Source: Desulfobacterales bacterium
GTDB lineage: Bacteria > Desulfobacterota > Desulfobacteria > Desulfobacterales > Desulfobacteraceae
Assembly (NCBI GenBank): GCA_022361135.1
Contig: JAKSBM010000931.1
Coordinates: forward strand, 1 to 9,664
Direction: 5' to 3'
Length of the DNA: 9,664 bases
Shown: one piece after another, positions 1 to 6,196 of the stretch
Layout: each line of letters starts with the position of its first letter
How positions within the stretch are numbered: the first letter of the stretch is position 1
Made by a program: the position numbers and the translations under genes
The notes under the pieces: generated by a model
Told to the model about the DNA's origin: nothing
What the model saw: the letters and a program-made list of their open reading frames with translations, nothing else
The model's database searches: none

Positions 1-932
1 GCCTGGATCACACGACAACCTGGCTCATGGGCATGGGTACAATTGGCAAACCGGCATTCCCGGGCCAATTCTTCAATGTCAGGAAATGTGGCTTCCACCC
101 CCTCCGAGGCGTCCCAAAAGGCCACCTCGCGGATGCCGGGATTATCCACAATCATTCCACCCTGGGGCATACGAATGAGATCCCGGCGGGTGGTGGTGTG
201 CATGCCCTTTCCAAGGACCTCACTCACCTCCCCCACCTCCTGGAGTTCATCCCCGGCCAAACGGTTGACCAGGGTGGATTTCCCCGCACCGGAAGAACCC
301 ATGAGGCAAAGGGTTTGCCCCGGTGTAAGGTAGGCTTCCAGGGGTGCAAGGCCGGCCTCGTCATCCATGCCCACCAGGTGCACGGGCACCCCAAAGGCCA
401 TTTCCTCCACCTGCCGGGCAAAGGATTGGGGATCCTCCCGGAGATCGGCCTTGGTCAAAACGATGATGGGGGTCAAATCACAATTATAAACCAGGGTCAA
501 ATACCGCTCCAAACGGCGCAGGTTAAAATCCCGATCCAGGCCGGAGACAATGAAAACCCCGTCCAGGTTGGCGGCCAATCCCTGGGATGCACGGGCTGCG
601 CCCTCCTGTTGGTTGTGGCCGCCGGCGGCCCCCCGGGAGAGGAGATTCTTCCGGGGAAGGATCTGGGTAACAAAGGCATCCCTGACCAGGACCCAATCCC
701 CCACCACGGGGAAATTCTTCTGGTGTTTCAACCGGCCGGCCAGCCGGGCCCAAAACCCGTCTTTCCCCCGGCTTAAGCGCAGGTATCCCTTGCCCTGGCC
801 CACGATTCGGGCCGGGTATTGCCCCTTCTTGATGCAGCCTTCCATCTCGGACTGGTACCGGGCATTCCAGCCCAATGTCATCAAAGGCTCATCCTGGGTA
901 TAATCAATAATATGGGTATTTTTTTTATCCAT
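1..932 (-). CDS. rsgA: RsgA, ribosome small-subunit-dependent GTPase (3' end cut by window edge)
   Basis: RsgA is a cytoplasmic GTPase that binds the nearly mature 30S subunit late in ribosome assembly. The frame is open from the ATG at 932 to the left edge (310 codons visible), so the last few dozen residues are missing. The N-terminal part looks like the OB fold (FPVVGDWV, about residues 74-81). The G motifs come in the circularly permuted order typical of the family: G4 as LTKADL (159-164), P-loop GSSGAGKST (212-220, Lys218), a TTRRDL switch, then G3 as DNPGIRE (263-269). The zinc motif C-x4-C-x-H-x5-C follows, with Cys293, Cys298, His300 and Cys306. G3 has Asn where DTPG is more usual; the DxxG core is kept. 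The start is the first ATG after a weak purine-rich stretch (AGAGAAAG). Identity is very secure from motif order and spacing. It is divergent from the moaD-like gene. Confidence 0.96.
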   Translation of the reverse strand, partial: MDKKNTHIIDYTQDEPLMTLGWNARYQSEMEGCIKKGQYPARIVGQGKGYLRLSRGKDGFWARLAGRLKHQKNFPVVGDWVLVRDAFVTQILPRKNLLSRGAAGGHNQQEGAARASQGLAANLDGVFIVSGLDRDFNLRRLERYLTLVYNCDLTPIIVLTKADLREDPQSFARQVEEMAFGVPVHLVGMDDEAGLAPLEAYLTPGQTLCLMGSSGAGKSTLVNRLAGDELQEVGEVSEVLGKGMHTTTRRDLIRMPQGGMIVDNPGIREVAFWDASEGVEATFPDIEELARECRFANCTHAHEPGCRVIQ

Positions 933-948
933 GGATTTTCTTTCTCTG

Positions 949-991
949 TTGTACCATTGATCTCCGGGCGGAGTCTTTAACAATGGTATAA
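949..991. promoter_or_regulatory. Long inverted repeat between rsgA promoter candidate and start codon
   Basis: TACCATTG (952-959) and CAATGGTA (981-988) are perfect 8-bp inverted arms. Read on the plus strand, pairing extends to 949-959/981-991 with one G-U pair. Inside sits a second stem, CTCC (962-965) with GGAG (970-973), around a GGGC loop. The distal arm overlaps the predicted rsgA transcription start, so it could be a protein-binding operator or a leader hairpin. No T-run follows on either strand, which argues against a terminator. The structure is seen directly; any function is inferred. Confidence 0.45.
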
Positions 992-992
992 A

Positions 993-1022
993 ATTATGGG
1001 AATAGATCTAATTCGTCGACAA
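993..1022 (-). promoter_or_regulatory. Possible sigma-70-type promoter of rsgA
   Basis: On the minus strand a TTGTCG hexamer (1022-1017) lies 18 bp upstream of CATAAT (998-993). This would start transcription near 986, about 50 nt before the rsgA ATG. Each hexamer is imperfect, so this is a candidate based on position and spacing only. Confidence 0.3.
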
Positions 1023-1204
1023 AGAAGTATAACCGACGCCATCCACCGGCCTAAAGGCAGGGGACGCCGACGGAATTTTGCACAAAATCCATGATTTCCA
1101 GATAATTGGGAATAGTGTGGGGCAAACAACCTCCTGAAATACTTCCCGGGCAGATCCATGCCGGGGACGGGTTAAAATTGTGTAAATATAGGAGATTCAC
1201 GGGG

Positions 1205-1462
1205 ATGTCAAGCTGGAGGAATCCAGCCTTTGAAAAGAAATTCCGGCTCCGGGGCCCGAGTTCCGATTCAGCTCAAATCAAGGAAAACAACCCAGGTCAG
1301 CTCCGCATTCCCGGTCGCCCGAAAGCCGGAAGTGGATATCTGGAGAGCAGCAACAGAAGAGAATTAAAACTACACAGATGCCTGCATCAAAATTCCACGG
1401 GAAATGATTTAATAAAAAATCAAATTCCGGTCAAGCCGAAAAAAACATTTATGGTAAAATAA
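1205..1462 (+). CDS. Doubtful small ORF, 85 codons, no recognised family
   Basis: An ATG at 1205 follows a GGAG at 1191-1194 (10-nt spacing), and the frame stays open to a TAA at 1460-1462. The predicted product is rich in Lys, Arg, Asn, Ser and Pro, with no membrane segment, no signal peptide and no motif I recognise. Its composition looks more like translated noncoding DNA than its neighbours do. It is listed only because the start context is acceptable and the gap is otherwise empty. Confidence 0.15.
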   Translation: MSSWRNPAFEKKFRLRGPSSDSAQIKENNPGQLRIPGRPKAGSGYLESSNRRELKLHRCLHQNSTGNDLIKNQIPVKPKKTFMVK

Positions 1463-1545
1463 TCCAAACGGCCTATTTCAATGGGTAATTCACCCACCGA
1501 TCCCATACCATTGGTAGCCATAAAATCCCAGGGGATAAATTAGGG

Positions 1546-1574
1546 TTGAAAAGCGGGAATAACTGGGTCATAAC
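1546..1574 (+). promoter_or_regulatory. Possible sigma-70-type promoter of the moaD-like gene
   Basis: TTGAAA (1546-1551, five of six to consensus) and CATAAC (1569-1574, four of six) are separated by 17 bp. Transcription would start near 1581, leaving a leader of about 80 nt before the ATG at 1662. Spacing and position fit well; the -10 element is weak. Confidence 0.35.
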
Positions 1575-1661
1575 CCTTGATGATTCAATGGAACCAGCCC
1601 CTGGCCAACGGACTGAAAAAGGAGCTGGACCTTGCACCCCAGTCCACACAGAGGAAACACC

Positions 1662-1946
1662 ATGACCATTACCCTGACCATACCCATTACCCACCGCAGC
1701 TATACAGATGGACGAAAAACCGTGGAGGTGGAGGCAATGACCGTGGGGGAAGCCGTAGAAGCACTCTGCACCCTCTGCCCGGCCATGGGCCCGGAGCTCC
1801 TCACCGGGTCCGATGTGTTGCGGCCGGACATTGAAATCAGCATCAATCAATGCCTCATACCGGGCAAAGCGCGGGACCAGGCCTTTGATATTCCCCTTAA
1901 AGATGGAGATCAGGTTCTGCTTTCCAGTATCATCGCCGGGGGATAA
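1662..1946 (+). CDS. MoaD/ThiS-family ubiquitin-like sulfur carrier
   Basis: This 94-residue protein has the size and end of a beta-grasp sulfur carrier. It has an alternating hydrophobic N-terminal strand (TITLTIPIT), a helix-like stretch (MTVGEAVEALCTL), and the characteristic end LKDGDQVLLSSIIAGG. In this family the C-terminal Gly-Gly is adenylylated by a MoeB/ThiF-type enzyme and then carries sulfur as a thiocarboxylate, for molybdenum or tungsten cofactor, thiamin or another sulfur-transfer route. The sequence does not say which. The ATG at 1662 is preferred over an upstream in-frame TTG (1632) because GAGGAAA (1651-1657) sits just before it. No activating enzyme, MoaE, ThiG or tungsto-/molybdoenzyme gene is adjacent, so its partner must be elsewhere. 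Cys residues in the middle (LCTLC) are unusual but of unknown meaning. The family is secure; the specific pathway is not. Confidence 0.85.
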   Translation: MTITLTIPITHRSYTDGRKTVEVEAMTVGEAVEALCTLCPAMGPELLTGSDVLRPDIEISINQCLIPGKARDQAFDIPLKDGDQVLLSSIIAGG

Positions 1947-2096
1947 TCAACTCGTTCTCCGCTCCTTCCATTCCCCCGCCCCCAGCCCCGCCAAAGTATT
2001 CCTTTTCAAAAGAAATAAAATACGTTACAAAAATAAGAGCTTCACTCAAAATTTAATTACCCACAATTTGCAAATCGTCTAATTTTTAATTTCGCT

Positions 2097-2103
2097 AAGG
2101 AGA
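2097..2103 (+). promoter_or_regulatory. Strong Shine-Dalgarno of the chemoreceptor gene
   Basis: AAGGAGA lies 8-9 nt before the ATG at 2112 and fixes that start over the in-frame Met codon three codons later. The upstream DNA (about 2000-2096) is strongly AT-rich. It contains TCTAAT (2078-2083) as a possible -10, with no convincing -35. Confidence 0.75.
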
Positions 2104-2111
2104 TTTGACTT

Positions 2112-3695
2112 ATGGTTTCCATGGGCACGGGGAAACGAATCCCCGGTTTCTGGGCAGGATATGGTGTTGGAATGGGGTTAATCCTCATGCTTCTGGCAAT
2201 CCTTCTAACCAACCAAGGTGCATCTGCCGCCCCCAGCCTGGCCGTTGTTCTAACCATCTGGATGGCCGGATGCGGCTGGTTTTTAAACAAAAAACTGATC
2301 CAGCCCTATTACAATACAGTCCATCGCCTGTCGGAATTCATGAACCGGGAATGCTTTTGCCCGCAACAACAGGAGAAAGCCGCGAAAAATCCCGATTTTC
2401 AAGTCACCCACACCCTGGAATCCTTTGACGAAATGATGGTGGAAATCAACAACAATTCCGAAACGGCCAAGGCGGCCATTGCCGCCCTCCACGAAACCTG
2501 TGCCAGTGTGGCCGTCCACATTGAGCAGGTGAACCAGAGCACCCAGAATATGGCCGAAGCCACCGACGTCATCACCCAGAACGCCGAAACCGTGGCCGGC
2601 GACATGGCCGAAGCCACGGCCAATATTAATAATGTTGCCGCCGGTACCGAAGAGCTCAGCTCCACCATTGCCGAAATCACCCGGAACACCGGCCAGGCGG
2701 AAAAAATCTCCTCACAGGCCCGGGAATTGGCAGAGGTGTCATCCAACCAGGTGGCACGGTTGGGCAAACGGGCCAAGGACATCGGCAATGTCACGGAAAC
2801 CATCACTGAAATCTCCGAGCAGACCAATCTGCTGGCCCTGAACGCCACCATTGAGTCGGCCCGGGCCGGTGAAGCCGGCAAGGGCTTTGCCGTGGTGGCC
2901 CAGGAAATTAAAGAGCTTTCCCGTCAGACCTCCCAGGCCACCGTGGATATCAAGGACCGGATCCAGGAAATCCAAACAGCCATAGACCAGACCGTGGACG
3001 GCATGGCCCAGATTTCCGGTGTCATCACCGATATGAATGAAATCGTTGTGGCCATCACCACGGCCGTGGATGAACAGAGCCAGGCCACCCAGACCATCGC
3101 CCAGAGCATCAACCAGACCTCGGCCAACCTGGACGGGGTGAACCAGAGTGTGGCCGGTAGCGCCAAGGAAGTGGAAACCATTCGCAGTTCCATGCACTCG
3201 GTGTCCGACGATGTGTTGAACCTGCTGCGGGAATCCATTAAGTTGGAAGTCTTTTCCGGGGAAATGAAGGAAGTGACCAGTGAATTAAAGGAAGATGTGG
3301 AACGGTACAAATGCTTTGAACCGGTATTTGACATCGCCTCCATCAAAACCGCCCACATCCTCTGGCGGGTCAACCTGGAGGCCGCACTCAGGGGCTACCA
3401 GGAGCTCAAAGTGGAAGACATCGGTACCCACCACGAATGCGCATTTGGCAAATGGTATGACTCCCAGGGAGAAGACTGGCAATCAAATGAAAATTTCAGG
3501 TCCCTGGGTCGCCACCACGAAGCCGTTCACACCCAGGTCAAGGAAGTGGCCGCCTCCATTGCCCAGGGCGAGTTGGACAAAGCCAAGGAACAATTGTCCG
3601 ACTTTGAAACGTCCCGGCAGCATATGTTTGTCTACCTCAACGCCCTTTACCGTCCGGGCGGCGAAAGCGAAGCCGTTCCCCAACAGACCGGCTGA
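2112..3695 (+). CDS. Methyl-accepting chemotaxis protein with C-terminal CZB zinc-binding domain
   Basis: This 527-residue receptor would signal to CheW/CheA. Two hydrophobic segments (about residues 12-33 and 43-59) flank a loop of roughly ten residues, so there is almost no periplasmic domain. A short HAMP-like stretch (LIQPYYNTVHRLSEFM) follows, then a long Ala/Glu/Thr-rich coiled coil. The conserved cytoplasmic hairpin tip starts near residue 233 (EISEQTNLLALNATIESARA, then GEAGKGFAVVAQEIKELS). The C-terminus matches the CZB pattern in full: His415-x-Leu, Cys443-x-Phe-Gly-x-Trp448, and His469-x3-His473, with 25- and 20-residue spacings inside the known ranges. CZB domains bind zinc through three His and one Cys, and in characterised receptors they respond to zinc or hypochlorous acid. 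There is no CheR/CheB-tethering pentapeptide at the end (PQQTG). Sensing is therefore probably cytoplasmic or at the membrane, which is inference. No che gene is adjacent. Confidence 0.95.
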   Translation: MVSMGTGKRIPGFWAGYGVGMGLILMLLAILLTNQGASAAPSLAVVLTIWMAGCGWFLNKKLIQPYYNTVHRLSEFMNRECFCPQQQEKAAKNPDFQVTHTLESFDEMMVEINNNSETAKAAIAALHETCASVAVHIEQVNQSTQNMAEATDVITQNAETVAGDMAEATANINNVAAGTEELSSTIAEITRNTGQAEKISSQARELAEVSSNQVARLGKRAKDIGNVTETITEISEQTNLLALNATIESARAGEAGKGFAVVAQEIKELSRQTSQATVDIKDRIQEIQTAIDQTVDGMAQISGVITDMNEIVVAITTAVDEQSQATQTIAQSINQTSANLDGVNQSVAGSAKEVETIRSSMHSVSDDVLNLLRESIKLEVFSGEMKEVTSELKEDVERYKCFEPVFDIASIKTAHILWRVNLEAALRGYQELKVEDIGTHHECAFGKWYDSQGEDWQSNENFRSLGRHHEAVHTQVKEVAASIAQGELDKAKEQLSDFETSRQHMFVYLNALYRPGGESEAVPQQTG

Positions 3696-3706
3696 TTGCC
3701 TGTCCC

Positions 3707-3737
3707 ATCCCGGGCTGCCCCCCCTGCCGCCCGGGAT
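3707..3737. other. Strong hairpin after the chemoreceptor gene
   Basis: ATCCCGGGC (3707-3715) and GCCCGGGAT (3729-3737) form a perfect 9-bp stem around a C-rich 13-nt loop, 11 nt past the stop codon. No T-run follows on either strand, so it is not a classical terminator alone. It may stabilise 3' ends or assist the terminator just downstream between the two convergent genes. Confidence 0.6.
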
Positions 3738-3741
3738 TTCC

Positions 3742-3784
3742 AAACCGGAGCAATGGACCCTCCCGTTGTCTCCGGTTTTTCTTT
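3742..3784 (+). terminator. Intrinsic terminator of the chemoreceptor gene
   Basis: AAACCGGAG (3742-3750) pairs perfectly with CTCCGGTTT (3770-3778). CAA/TTG can extend the stem inward past a one-base bulge. The stem runs into TTTTTCTTT (3776-3784), the U-tract needed for release on the plus strand. On the minus strand it is followed only by TTTGG, so it would be a poor terminator for the convergent beta-helix gene. Confidence 0.8.
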
Positions 3785-3863
3785 GCCCGAACCAAGTGTA
3801 CCGGCTTAACTCGGCGCCCGGGAGAACGGCTATCCCACCCCAAGGGCAACCCCGCACCGCCCA

Positions 3864-5849
3864 TCAATGTTCATAGGCACCGATATCCACGGCAGTGCCC
3901 CGGATAGTTCTTTGGGCTGAAAAACGGGGATACAGATACATTTCAGACGGAAGGTCCCGGGCCTGGGAATTGCCCGCATCGATGTTGACGGAGCCGGTTC
4001 CCAAAAAATAGAGCCCATCCTCGTAGCCATAGAATCCCGGGTCCGTTCCCGTTAATGTGCCTCCCAGTTTTGCCCGGACGGCAACACGAGTGCTAACCCA
4101 ATTGTTGGTTCCCCGGACCATGGCCTCGGCTTCACGACTCTTGTCATGGTGAACCAGGGTGGTATTTTTCCCCGGATCTGCAGCATAAAAAATATTATTA
4201 TCCAGAATCATCATGTCCCGCCGGAGGCCAAAGGGATCGCTCAGGAATAAAAAGGACCGGGAGGGCGCCCGGGTGGGAATGATAAAGGTATTGTTCACCA
4301 GCCGGGCCGTGGCCCCGCCCCGGGTGGCACAGAGGGGAAAACACTTTTCCTTTTTCTCCCCCCCAAAAAGCATGAGGATGAATCGATTCACGGCAAAGGG
4401 GCTTTTTACCACCACATTGCCGACCAGGGTGGCGTTTTGGGGCGTTTCTTCCTTATTCTGCCCCATGAAATCCAACTCATAGTTCCCATTGTCATGGATA
4501 TAATTATAGGCAAACAGGGTATCAGATCCCCTGTCCTTATATCCATTGCCCCCATTGTGGTGGATGTGGTTGTACCTGATGGTCATGCCCCTGGCACAAA
4601 GGTAATGGCCATGGTGATGGCCGCCTCCGTAATACCCGTTATAGGCGATTTCGCAATTTTCCTGGCGATACTTCTCCCCGTAATGGGTCACAAAAATCCC
4701 GTTCCCATTGTGGTGGGCATAGACATCCCTCACCGTGATATGCCTCCCCCGGACCACATAGATAGCGGATGCATTACTGGTAAAACCGCATTCCCGGGAC
4801 GCATCTTTGATTTCCAGATTTTCAATGACAATGTGATCGGAAAATTGTTTCCCCGGTCCAATGGCAATCATCCCCCTCCCGTATCCGGCCAATCCCTTGA
4901 CGCCGCTGGCATCCAGAATGGGCCGGGGTTTTCCGTCCCCTCGGATGGTGATGGGCTTTTCCCGGGTACCGCTCACTCCCTTGCGGACATCGAAGGTCTG
5001 GTAATGGCGGCCCGGGCCAAATACGATTTCATCCCCGGGCCGGGCATGGTCAATGGCCTTTTGGGCAGCATAAACCGTGATGTTGCCGGAGGAATCCAGG
5101 GTATCCTCATATTGAATCTGCCTTCCCTTGCTGAATCGCCAGACACTGTTCCAGGGAAGGATACTGGTGGTTTTTCCCGGCAATTCCCGGGGACGGGTTT
5201 CATTGCTGTCATAGGTCAAAACCAATTGGGGACGCCAGTCCCGACGCCCCTCACGTGTCACAAAACAAGGCCTCATATCCGACTGCACCTTTCCGGTGAT
5301 GCCCACCTGGAAGGATGCACGCCCATCCCCCTGCCGGGTAACAAAGGGGGTCACATCAAAAATATTCCACCCCATCCGCACCCCTTGTTGGGTCGTGATA
5401 TAATTCGTGGCCTTTGGAGCGCCCAGGGGAATCATGGTTCTTTCATCCCAGGAATCATCGGCAACCCCATGGATCTGGGTGGCCATGGCCATTATTTTTT
5501 CCCGGTGCCGCTCAACAAATCGTTTTGAATAATACCGATTATAGAGGCGAAGGCTGGCCCGGCTGATTTTATCCAGGTCCAATCCGGACAAATCAAAGCG
5601 AAAATATCCATAACCATGCCAGATATTCTCCGTTGGATTCCCCACGGGCATGGCGCCGGCGGTGTTCCGGAAATAAAAATCCACATCAAATTTCCCCAGG
5701 GTCTTATCGGCCACGCTTCGATATCCATCGGCTTCGGGATATAACACAATGGTTTGAAAGGCATGGGCAACCGCCATGGCCCCCAGGCAGAAAATCAGAA
5801 CAATGGCCCCTTTGAGAATGATCCTTTGAAAATTACCTATTTTCCCCAT
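3864..5849 (-). CDS. Secreted DNRLRE/CBM96-like plus right-handed parallel beta-helix protein
   Basis: This 661-residue protein begins with a Sec signal peptide: basic start, hydrophobic core about 11-27, and a predicted cut after AVAHA at residue 30. Residues about 33-213 resemble a DNRLRE/CBM96-type beta-sandwich: GYFRFDLSGL (81-90), SWDERTM (133-139), WNIFDVTPFV (161-170) and PQLVLTY (207-213). From about 256 it is a parallel beta-helix. It opens with AIDHARPGDEIVFGPGRHY (265-283) and PITIRGDG (299-306), then shows repeated turns such as YAHHNGNGIFV, IRYNHIHHNGGNGYKDR and FAYNYIHDNGNYELDF. The C-terminal DIGAYEH (655-661) is the usual end of such proteins. A His-rich turn, GGGHHHGH (408-415), is distinctive. 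Such folds commonly bind, cut or epimerise polysaccharide, but I cannot assign a lyase family or catalytic residues. GGGGG (5858-5854) just before the ATG may serve as ribosome binding site. It is monocistronic in view and convergent with the chemoreceptor gene. Confidence 0.88.
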   Translation of the reverse strand: MGKIGNFQRIILKGAIVLIFCLGAMAVAHAFQTIVLYPEADGYRSVADKTLGKFDVDFYFRNTAGAMPVGNPTENIWHGYGYFRFDLSGLDLDKISRASLRLYNRYYSKRFVERHREKIMAMATQIHGVADDSWDERTMIPLGAPKATNYITTQQGVRMGWNIFDVTPFVTRQGDGRASFQVGITGKVQSDMRPCFVTREGRRDWRPQLVLTYDSNETRPRELPGKTTSILPWNSVWRFSKGRQIQYEDTLDSSGNITVYAAQKAIDHARPGDEIVFGPGRHYQTFDVRKGVSGTREKPITIRGDGKPRPILDASGVKGLAGYGRGMIAIGPGKQFSDHIVIENLEIKDASRECGFTSNASAIYVVRGRHITVRDVYAHHNGNGIFVTHYGEKYRQENCEIAYNGYYGGGHHHGHYLCARGMTIRYNHIHHNGGNGYKDRGSDTLFAYNYIHDNGNYELDFMGQNKEETPQNATLVGNVVVKSPFAVNRFILMLFGGEKKEKCFPLCATRGGATARLVNNTFIIPTRAPSRSFLFLSDPFGLRRDMMILDNNIFYAADPGKNTTLVHHDKSREAEAMVRGTNNWVSTRVAVRAKLGGTLTGTDPGFYGYEDGLYFLGTGSVNIDAGNSQARDLPSEMYLYPRFSAQRTIRGTAVDIGAYEH

Positions 5850-5905
5850 GATTCCCCCGAATAAATCAGACAGCAGATGAAATTACGCTTGGATGGCAGA
5901 TGCTG

Positions 5906-5922
5906 AAGCAAGCCAGTGGCCT
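5906..5922 (-). promoter_or_regulatory. Candidate sigma-54 (-24/-12) promoter of the beta-helix gene
   Basis: On the minus strand AGGCCACTGGCTTGCTT (5922-5906) has the GG and the TTGC of a sigma-54 promoter at the correct 12-bp register, and TTGCTT matches the -12 half well. The -24 half deviates (AGGCCAC against TGGCACG). Transcription would start near 5896, giving a leader of about 47 nt. No good sigma-70 hexamers were seen nearby. Confidence 0.35.
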
Positions 5923-5927
5923 ATCCC

Positions 5928-5959
5928 TTGGCATATGGCCAGTCCATTGGCATATGGCC
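5928..5959. repeat. Tandem 13-bp direct repeat upstream of the beta-helix gene
   Basis: TTGGCATATGGCC occurs at 5928-5940 and again at 5947-5959. The two copies are exact, with start points 19 bp apart (about two helical turns), and each is centred on the palindrome CATATG. They lie 79-110 bp before the beta-helix start codon and just upstream of the sigma-54-like element, where a regulator site would be expected. The repeats are seen directly; regulator binding is inferred. Confidence 0.55.
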
Positions 5960-6129
5960 GCCCCAACGGCATGGGATGATATACCCAATATCCGGCTCCG
6001 GATAAAGCAAATTGTGGAATGGGGTTAGGGATCTTCCCGGCTGGAAATGCCGGCTTCCAATGGAATCCTGAATTCAACAAGCGTTGGGTAAAATTCCCCC
6101 CTGCTCTCCCCTGGACTGGAAACCAAGGC

Positions 6130-6170
6130 AAAAAAAATGGGATGCCCCCTCAAAAAAGAGGAGCATCCCA
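6130..6170 (-). terminator. Strong intrinsic terminator of the RND efflux operon
   Basis: TGGGATGC (6138-6145) and GCATCCCA (6163-6170) form a perfect 8-bp stem. CCTC (6148-6151) and GAGG (6158-6161) continue it across a small internal loop, with an A6 loop on the plus strand. On the minus strand the stem is followed directly by eight T (6137-6130). It lies 26 bp past the stop codon of the outer-membrane channel gene and so ends the operon. The plus-strand side has no T-run. Confidence 0.9.
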
Positions 6171-6196
6171 AGGTAAAAATTTCAGATGAACGGAGC

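Larger units (their letters stand above)
933..1661. other. Long intergenic region between rsgA and the moaD-like gene
   Basis: This gap of about 730 bp between divergent genes has no recognisable protein. It contains the rsgA inverted repeat (949-991), a palindrome ATTTTG-CA-CAAAAT (1075-1088) overlapping AAATC-CAT-GATTT (1085-1097), and a GCC-TAAA-GGC mini-hairpin (1049-1058). It also holds a hairpin with arms CCCGGGCA (1145-1152) and TGCCGGGG (1159-1166) with one G-G mismatch, and TGGGT-AATTC-ACCCA (1482-1496). One weak ORF (1205-1462) and a promoter candidate (1546-1574) are listed separately. It could be an expanded regulatory region, an unrecognised RNA or decayed sequence; I cannot decide which. 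Confidence 0.5.
5850..6196. other. Intergenic region between the beta-helix gene and the efflux operon
   Basis: About 350 bp without a gene. The left part holds the candidate promoter and tandem repeat of the beta-helix gene. The middle has a small hairpin, CCGGC (6037-6041) with GCCGG (6049-6053). The right part is the terminator of the efflux operon. I found no small ORF with a good ribosome binding site. Confidence 0.6.

Noticed and set aside
27..776. Long plus-strand open frame opposite rsgA.
   Set aside because: It is antisense to an unmistakable RsgA with all its motifs, and the translated product has no family features. It is a shadow of GC-rich codon use.
977..1159. 60-codon minus-strand ORF upstream of rsgA, as a leader peptide.
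   Set aside because: There is no ribosome binding site before its start, its composition is not protein-like, and it would run across the rsgA promoter candidate and inverted repeat.
1031..1175. Possible c-di-GMP-I (GEMM) riboswitch, because of GGCAAAC, GAAA and GGGGACG pieces.
   Set aside because: The pieces are in roughly the right order but the spacing is wrong. The GGGACGCAAAGCC core and the GAAA tetraloop stem are missing, and no target gene follows closely.
1937..1978. CGGGGGA/TCCCCCG stem across the stop codon of the moaD-like gene as a terminator.
   Set aside because: The loop is 28 nt and there is no T-run after it; more C-rich sequence follows. The pairing is probably incidental.
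4437..5528. 363-codon plus-strand open frame opposite the beta-helix gene.
   Set aside because: The minus-strand protein has a signal peptide, repeat turns and a typical C-terminus. The plus-strand product is Pro/Gly/Ile-rich without recognisable domains.
6130..6170. The efflux-operon terminator acting in both directions.
   Set aside because: The plus-strand side is followed by AGGTAAAAATTT with no immediate U-tract, and no plus-strand gene ends there.
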